Below, piece by piece: positions 57,093 to 64,000 of a stretch of 64,000 nucleotides of DNA. Numbering within the stretch: the stretch's first letter is position 1; every line of letters begins with the position of its first letter. Position numbers and translations under genes: made by a program. Source of the stretch: Guillardia theta CCMP2712 (taxonomy: Eukaryota > Cryptophyceae > Pyrenomonadales > Geminigeraceae); contig NW_005434657.1 in the NCBI RefSeq assembly GCF_000315625.1, positions 522,428 through 586,427 on the forward strand, given 5' to 3'. The notes beneath the pieces are model-generated. The model was not told the origin of the DNA. It ran no database searches and saw only the letters and a program-made list of their open reading frames with translations.

Positions 57093-60000
57093 ATGTATGC
57101 TGCTCTCCCGACGCGCTACTTCTGTTGTTATGTTGTCGCCATCGTCCTTGTACTCAAAGGACGACAAGTCGATGGCATGTCTGCGACTTCCGGAGGACAT
57201 CTCAACACCTACATACCGAAGGCTTCAGTCGAAATGTTGCTAGATGAAGCAGAGGCCGCGATGAGGTTCTCACGATTCTCCTGCTACTCGTCCTGACCTC
57301 GAATGCTAGTCGTGGGGAGGTAGAGAAGGCATTGCAAACATACAACAGAGCGATCGCAGAGGACCCTTCCTGCGAGAAGTAAGCTTGATGTCACCGCATG
57401 GCGATCCTAAGGCTCCTGTAGGCTTTATGCGTCCAGAGCAAGTGCGCTGTTGAAGATGAATCGTCTGCAGGAGGTTTGACGCGCAGTTGGGTTTGTGAGC
57501 ATGTGATGTCGAGCAACAGGCGTTGGATGATGCGTTCACTGCCAAGAGACTGTCAGGTTGCAAGATACTCGTTGAGCTGACAAGCAAGAATCGGTGGACT
57601 CATGTCAAGCAGGCGATCGCAACAAGAACATAATGCAGGAACTGCGGTGAGAGCCATGTGCTGAAGAAAGCTGTTCTCATAGAGCGTTAGGGAGGACGCG
57701 ATCGAGCAGGAGGAAGAAGACGTTCTGATCAAGTTTCGAATCAAGACGACTCACCCCTTACGTGTCGGAGAATGTGTCTACATCGCTGGTGCTCGCCAAG
57801 GGCAGCGCGGAACATCATTGATGGCTGCGTTCAGGAAATCACGCAAAGCTTGGAGGTTGGGATCCAGAGAAAGGACTCAAGTACTTGATGTCTATCTTCT
57901 TGCAGCTCCGATGAATTTGATTGCTTGCTTCAAGGCTGCAGGAAGTAGCGGAAGGAGATGAAAACTCGGCGACTTCAGAGCGCTTGTGGGAGGGGTGTCA
58001 GATGGTTGATTGCAAGGATGCGGTAAGGACTTGTTCGCATGTCGACCTGCTTGCAGTCAACTGCTCCTGTCCTCTAGGAATTTCTGCTGTACAAGTACGT
58101 CACTGGGTACCCAAAGAAGGGAAAGTGGAGGTGCGAAGCACTGGCTGATGCTGTTGTTGAGGCGTGAGCCAGGTGGGAAGACAAAGTGAAGCTGAGATCG
58201 TTCTCTTCAAGTGAGAGGGATACGTTAAAGAAGCACAAGGAATGATCTCTGCTCCCCTGCTCTTGCCCCTAACAGTCTCCTGCAGGCGAAGACGCAAGAG
58301 GAGAAGGGCAACGTCACGATCTTCCTCAAGGATGACGGGGAATTCAACGTGTTCGTGGACGAAGACGAGGAGCCGGCGTCGCCTCAACGAGCGCCGCCGG
58401 GGTACTCGATCTCGGAGTGTAGCTCTCCTACCTGTGATGCTGCCTTTGATTTCAGGTCGAGACACCAACAAGGTCAACAACTTGCAGTGGTGAAAGACAG
58501 TCCAAGCACAAGCTGTGTCTCCTTTCAGATTCAGGTGAGTTGATTTCCTGGACGGGGGCAAGAGGTGTATGCAATAACTATGAAGAAATTCTTCTCCCTT
58601 CCTCTCTTTTACTCTCCCTCCCCCCCGTCCTCTTCGTCTCCATCCTGTCATTCCCTGACAAACGCTCTCGTTTCCACAGGTAGAAACACAGTTTGGGGAT
58701 GAAGTCTACATCTGCGGCTCATGTCCTGAGCTCGGGAGTTGGGTACCAGCACTTAGCAGGAAGCTGATGACCAACAAGGTCAACTAGTTCTGTCCTCCGA
58801 GACGTTCTGCCCTGCTAAACTGTACACGGCTCGCAGGAGATCTATCCGGTCTGGTTCACGGACATTCAGTTTCCTGTTGATGGTTGAAAGGTAGCCTCTA
58901 CGCTCCCTTGCTCTGACCTGCCTGCAGGAAACACAATCAAGTACAAATATCTCATCCGTCATGCTACGGTTCGATCCTCCTGTCCTCCGCACGCTTCACT
59001 CCTCGTTCTGCCTTGACTCCTCCCATTTCCCGTCTCTTGCTGATTTTTGATGCCCCATCTTCTCCCTTTCCCCTGCTCCACCTTGTATCGTCCAACCCCT
59101 TCCTTTACCCCTTCTCGCCCCCGTTGCCTCGCCCTCTCTCCCCCTCACTTCCGCTTCCTTCTCCCTCCCTATCTCCCTGCCTCTCCATCCTCTCTTTTTT
59201 CTGCCTTGCTCCCTCTCATCTAACACGTCAACAACAGCAAGACGAATGGATGTGGGAGGAATCGATTCACGACCGAGAGGTAAAGGGAATGGGGCACAAG
59301 CAACCTATGACTCAACTTGATCAGATCCTCCCCATCGGTGAAGCTTTCTCTGTGAACGACGGCAGGTCAGGCTGAATTTTCTCCTCCTCCTCCTCCTCCT
59401 CCTCCTCCTCCTCCTCCTCCTCTCCCGTCCTCTTCCTGCTGTCTATCTGCGAAATGCTCCTTGTTCCCATGCATCTCCTTGCTACCGATGAACCTCTCCA
59501 ATCCTTGTGTCCTACCTAAATTCTCTGTCCCTTCATCCTCTCCCTTCCTCTGCCTCCTCCGCTCTCCTCCTCATCATCCTCGACAGGTTCAACGTGGCAA
59601 GACGGCAAATCACTTTCCAGAAGCTGCGGCCAGCAGGAGGTGAAGGTCAACCCATGATCGACGACAAGACGATCAAGTCTCAGATACTCACCCTCGAGAA
59701 GAAGAATGCTGCACTCGAGGTTTGAAGCGACTGCTCCTCTCCCACCTCCTGCCCACCTGCGAGTTCTTCCTCTCGTATCTCCTTGCTCTTCACCCCTGTT
59801 TCCTCTCCCTCCTGCCTTGCTCGCCTCCCTCTCGCCTCATCCTCTCACTCCCCGATCAGGCAGATATCTCCGAGCTGCAGAAGAAACACTCCCTCGCCCT
59901 CCAAGAGGTCGAGGCCCTCCGAGTCCAGGTGAGGGTCAGCAGGAGCGTCAGCTGGGGATTGACGCTGATGGACATTCAGTCGGGGGAGGAAGGAGCCGAA

Positions 60001-60866
60001 GTTGCCCTCGGCCTCCTCACCAAAGTTCAGGTGAAGCGAGAGCAGCGAAAGTTTGACCGACTGACGAGCGGGACGAGCAGAGCCAGCTGTCAGCCCTTGA
60101 AACAGCCAGGTGACATCTGCCCCCAATGCTCATCACCATCGTCGTCACCGGCCACCATTATCAGCAGCATCTCTACATCATCAGCATCATTGCATCATCA
60201 CCAGCACCAGCACCAGCACCAGCACCAGCACCAGCATTTGCATCATCATCCTCACCTCCAACAATATGAACATCAGCAGCGGAGTTGTCGTTCGGGCAGA
60301 GTTTGTCACCACTGATCTCCTCCCCTTCACTAGGTCTGCCATCGAAAAGAGGACGGCAGAAGCAAAGGTAACAAGAGGGAGAGAGGGCGCGACATGACTG
60401 ACGACGCTCTTTGTTTTCAGATGCAAATTCGAACTTTGAACGAGACCGCGATCGTAAGTCTGTCGTTCCCTCAGCTCCTCGGGCTCACGACCGACTTAGG
60501 AATCGAAAATCGCCTACGAGAAGTGTGACGAGGAGATCAATGCGACTAAGGAATCGTCTCCTGCTCTCTCAACCTCTGACTTCATCCCTCCTCTCCTCTG
60601 CTTCTCTCTTTCTCCACTGCCCTCGTGGCTGATTGTCGACGTCACAGGCGGATTGCGACATGTTGGCAACAGAGCTTGTTCAACTGCAACATGCTCTGAA
60701 GAAGGAGAGTTGAGATGACCCTCTCAGCAAGACATTGATTGTTACTCTTCGTGATCTCAACAGGTCGTAGAAGATGTCATGCTGAAACGAGACGCTCTGC
60801 AAAAGATCGAAGAGCAAGACAAGCAAGCTGGACAGGTCGCCAGCTACCCCTTGTTCAATCTCAAGC

Positions 60867-60920
<54 letters not shown>

Positions 60921-63470
60921 GGTTTTCTCCTAAACTCTTCCTCTCTCCCTCCCTTCTGTTGATTCCGAGAGCCTCGGCTCCAACTGCCGCATCGCGCAGC
61001 TTTGTCACCTTCTGGGCAGGAGCTGAGAATGGAAGTGATCAAGATAGGAGAGCGCATCAACAGCATCGAAGGTCATCGACAGGCCTCTGCTGTCTGAGTC
61101 TTATCTCAACTTCTAGGACAACTTGACGACACCGGGCGAGAAGAGCTGAAGCGAACAGTACATGACCTGGAGGTCCAGGTGACGGGATTGTTGCAGAGAG
61201 AGTCTGGGATGACAAGTTGGGAAAGGTCAAGGATGCAGAGAGTGAAGCGCAGGCGAGGTCCGATCAGCAACAGAAGAGCATCGAAAAACTCAAGAAGGTA
61301 ACGATTTGCCAAGTTTGAGGAAGGAGGAGGGGAGGAGGGGAGGAATATCGTAGAGAATTTAACGTGCGGGTCAAACTATTAGATGCATAATGAGTTCCAA
61401 TCAAACATGGAAGCTCAACTTTCCAAGATCGCATCGGAGGAGAAGGTACCTGGGCTTCAGCACTGTTCCTCCTAACTCATGCAGGCTACTGAAGTACAAC
61501 TCCGGGAAGTTGAAACAGAGATGGAGAAAGTATGTTCCTTTCTCCCCTCCTCTGCTATCTCATGCTTCATTCGACCTTCCCCCTCTCTTCCCACCTCCTC
61601 CTCTCCTCCTCTCCTCCTCTCCTCCTCTCCTTCTCTCCTCCTCTCCTCCTCTCTTTCTCTCCTTCTCTCCTCTGCTTCGTTCGTTCCCACCTCCCTCCAT
61701 GCTTGCTTGTTCCTCGCTCTCAAGCAGCTTCAAGGTCGCAAAGGAACTGGATGAGCTGCAGCTGCAGCACGCGCGGGTAGCTGCTCGTCTCACCGTCTCA
61801 CCGCCATCACCAACATGCTTGCAGGCAAACAACAAGACGAGCGAGCTAGCGGAGAGCATGCGAGAGATGCGAGACAAGTGAGGGAGGGAGGCAGGAGAGA
61901 GGAGACTTTGACGTCACGTCAGACTGGAGCAGCAGCAGCGGGAGGAGGCGGAGCTCGATCAATCGGTTCGCCTCCTGTCAAGACCCTCTGATGATGACGT
62001 CGAGATGGATGCAGATGAAGGAGAGGAAGACGGAGAGCCAGCGAGATATCGAGGACCTCTCTCGTGATCCTCCTCCTTTGCCACTGCTCCGACTCACGTC
62101 CCAACCACCAGGAAGGCTAAAATCATCGGAGGAAGAGCTTGCTCTGCTCAAGGTTTGCTACAACTACTTCTCCTCCATCTCCCATTCCCCGCTCCCGCCC
62201 CCTGCTGTTCTTCCCTGCTGACCATCTCTGCTAGCTGGAAGAGCAGAAGAACACTGCCAAGAAACGACAATCAGAGCAGACTTTGCTACATCTCAAGGGA
62301 CAGGTGGCTGGGTTGAGAAAGCGCGAGCCATTGAATTGAGCGAGGCTGGCAGATTCTTGCCATCACCCGCTACTTCGAGAAAGCTGTCAACTCATCGCAA
62401 ACGATTGAGACTGATGTGAAGCTCCTCTCCTCCCGCTCCCTCCCTCCCTCCCTCCCTCCCTCCCTATCTACCTACCTACCTCCCTCCCTCCCTCCCTACC
62501 TCCCTCCCTCTCCCCCTCTCTCCTCTTGTTCTTCTGCTTTTTCTACATGTTCTTTTGTCGCTCCGTTCGATACTTCTCTTCTCTTCTCGATTTGTGACGA
62601 AATTTGACGAGTTGTGCTCACTTTCACATACATGCGCATCAGAGAATGCCTTCAGTGATGGGGAGCTGCAGGTTGAGAGGCTGAAGCAAAACATCACCGT
62701 GTTGGAATCAAAAGCGCGTGACATGTACCAGCAGGTCCATCCTGCCCATTGAATGCTTTCAAGTCCACAATCTTATTCCTTTGCAGTCAAGTCGGATCCA
62801 GCGGTTGGAGCAGGACAAGCTCAAGTTGTCTGCGATGTTGACAGATGCTGTGATACCTGTTGATGAGATTCGACTCGTTTGACAAGGATGTTCGATAGCA
62901 AACGACGCATGATCACTTGAACGACGAGTTTGTGCAAATCAAGGTAACGAGAGGACTTCTGAGGGCACCAGCCTGTCGTTGACATGCATCCAAGACTCGG
63001 CTGAACGAATCAGACTCGAAGCTGCTGGTAGAGTTGCGCTCCCTCTTGATACCTCGCTGATCGACACGTTGAAAGGAAGTTGAAAGGAACAAAACCAAGG
63101 AACTAGCGCAGCTAAACGACACAAAGGTGACAAACTCCCGTGCTGACCTTGATCGTTGACTTGCCTCCCCGAAGGCCCTCTTGACCCTGAAGAGACAAAA
63201 CGTGACGTGGCTGTCGGGCAATGTGCGCGGGCAAGCAGGAGGAGAAGAACAGGATGGTGAGAAGTTGCTGCAGGTGTCGCTGAAGATCGAGGAGCTGCAA
63301 GAGAAGAAGTACCTGCTCGACTCGATCAACTCCGAGCACGACAGTCTCCATCAGAAGATCATGGAGGTTCGGAAGTGACGAGCTGACGTGGATGGGATGA
63401 TGATTGTTGTCTCTGTCAGGTGCAAAAGCAGAATGCGCAGATGACAGAGAAGGCGAGCAAGGGCGAGGTG
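57093..63470 (+). CDS. TPR - CBM20 - CBM20 - coiled-coil protein
   Basis: The N-terminus from 57093 is a signal-peptide-like MYAALPTRYFCCYVVAIVLV; an ATG at 57177 would omit it. A tetratricopeptide pair follows: GEVEKALQTYNRAIAEDPSC, LYASRASALLKMNRLQ, EALDDAFTAKRL. A first starch-binding CBM20 domain (57715-58150) is spliced from FRIKTTHPLRVGECVYIAG, NHAKLGGWDPEKGLK, TSERLWEGCQMVDCKDA and EFLLYKYVTGYPKKGKW. A second (58490-59280) reads SCVSFQIQVETQFGDEVYIC, CPELGSWVPALSRKL, EIYPVWFTDIQFPVDG, NTIKYKYLI and DEWMWEESIHDREV. Most starch-contacting aromatic positions (W of GxW, KYKY, WxWE) look present. The rest, to about 63470, is intermittent coiled coil in many small exons (TIKSQILTLEKKNAALE, LKIEELQEKKYLLD). 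If the host is a cryptophyte, whose starch lies in the periplastid space, the signal peptide fits delivery there. The stop codon is not resolved. Confidence 0.68.
59381..59422. repeat. (CTC)n microsatellite in intron
   Basis: About 14 CTC triplets in the pyrimidine tract of an intron between the second CBM20 domain and the coiled coil. Confidence 0.8.
60197..60236. repeat. (CACCAG)n microsatellite
   Basis: About six CACCAG units flanked by CATCAT runs. One frame reads HQHQHQ, but flanking splice logic suggests this lies in an intron of the CBM20 gene. Confidence 0.7.
60867..60920. repeat. (ATC)n microsatellite in intron
   Basis: Eighteen perfect ATC/CAT triplets in an intron of the CBM20 gene. 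Confidence 0.85.
62440..62515. repeat. (CCCT)n/(CCTA)n microsatellite in intron
   Basis: CTCC/CCTA tetranucleotide array in an intron of the CBM20 gene; similar to (CCCT)n at 27833-27870 in the FHA/WD40 gene. Confidence 0.7.
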
Positions 63471-63479
63471 AGAGGCAGC

Positions 63480-64000
63480 AGAGGGAGGGAGGTGGGGGGA
63501 GACAGCACAGGGGAGGAAGAAGGGGAGAAGTCGGGGGAGGGGGAGGGAGCATGGGGGGGAGGGGGGTTCACCACCCCCAGGGTTTGATGGTACCATGTTC
63601 GTGCCAACATGAATTCGGTGCAAGCAGTCAGGATCAGTACATGCTTCTTCCCATGTTGGGCTGGGCACCTGCTCGAGTGGTCAACTTCGTGACATGCAAG
63701 CATCGCATCATCAACGCACCGACGCCTGCTGTATACGCTCCTGTCACTCCTCTTCCCTGCCAGGGTCGTCAGCTGACCGCTTCCCCGTACCCACCCGTTC
63801 AATCTCTCTGCCACACTCTCCATCCCCTCTCCATGACCAAACTTGGTACCGGCAGCCCAGCTCGCGCAAGGTTTGCTTGTGTCATACGATTCTGCACAAA
63901 ACGTCAATCAGAGAGGAGGAACTCCGAGACTAGATCTTAACCGGGTCTATTCCAGAGCCCGGCAGGGTACCAGCAGGACCTGCTTCGGTTCGGATGCCCA
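63480..64000. other. Window end, no assignable gene
   Basis: A G-rich run (63485-63575, GGGGAGGGGGG-type) ends in a short C run, then sequence of ordinary composition. It may include the last exons or 3' UTR of the CBM20 gene. Open frames on both strands are interrupted and have no domain. Confidence 0.35.

Noticed and set aside
60110-60397. His/Gln-rich coding repeat in the CBM20 gene
   Set aside because: The CACCAG/CATCAT tract fits better as intron; exons on each side join in frame without it.
1-64000. Search for tRNA, rRNA, CRISPR arrays, riboswitches and bacterial-type operons
   Set aside because: No T-loop-like tRNA ends in a cloverleaf context, no rRNA-like blocks, no spaced direct repeats of CRISPR type. 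The gene style is eukaryotic throughout.

Overview
The window is nuclear DNA of a eukaryote. Genes are cut by many short GT-AG introns (about 40-90 nt), lie on both strands, and are tightly packed over much of the window. A cryptophyte alga such as Guillardia theta is my best guess (inference). The reasons are the dense short introns, an ER-type signal peptide followed by a basic segment on a PPR protein, starch-binding CBM20 domains behind a signal peptide, small RWP-RK proteins, LRR and RelA/SpoT-like families, and a Crinkler/RHS-type relic. I saw no bacterial operons, tRNA, rRNA or CRISPR. All gene models were spliced by eye, so internal exon borders in the long genes are approximate.

Layout. 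1-9,000: a polytopic membrane protein with two RelA/SpoT-like domains (-), a gene-poor stretch with GC-rich islands, and a broken Crinkler/RHS-type NTPase (-). 9,077-18,784: a TPR/Mlp nuclear-basket coiled-coil protein (+) with dozens of introns, convergent with an unknown coiled-coil gene (-). 20,230-24,400: C-rich and GA-rich spacer around a secreted LRR gene (-). 24,406-30,744: an FHA - coiled-coil - WD40 fusion (+). 31,650-32,463: COMMD4 (+). 32,678-34,495: a J-domain/DGQHR protein (-). 34,978-37,274: an unrecognised multi-exon gene (+).

37,468-44,596 holds three dispersed RWP-RK paralogues, all on the minus strand, with an intron at the same codon and a shared C-terminal tail, separated by mostly empty DNA. 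46,031-48,241 is a PDZ-UIM-U-box E3 ligase (-). 48,698-57,089 is very compact: a PPR protein (+), an alpha/beta hydrolase (-), two tiny genes whose stop codons abut, a membrane J-protein (+) and a small acidic ORF. From 57,093 to about 63,470 runs a TPR-CBM20-CBM20-coiled-coil protein (+) with a signal-peptide-like start, a candidate starch-associated scaffold. The last 500 bases show nothing I can assign.

The most interesting items are unusual domain combinations (J-DGQHR-SH3, PDZ-UIM-U-box, FHA-coil-WD40, duplicated RelA/SpoT in a membrane protein, TPR-CBM20-coil), the RWP-RK family with its private tail, and gene-structure oddities: start codons isolated on their own exon, a probable GA-AG intron, near-uniform phase-0 introns in the TPR gene, and zero-gap convergent genes.
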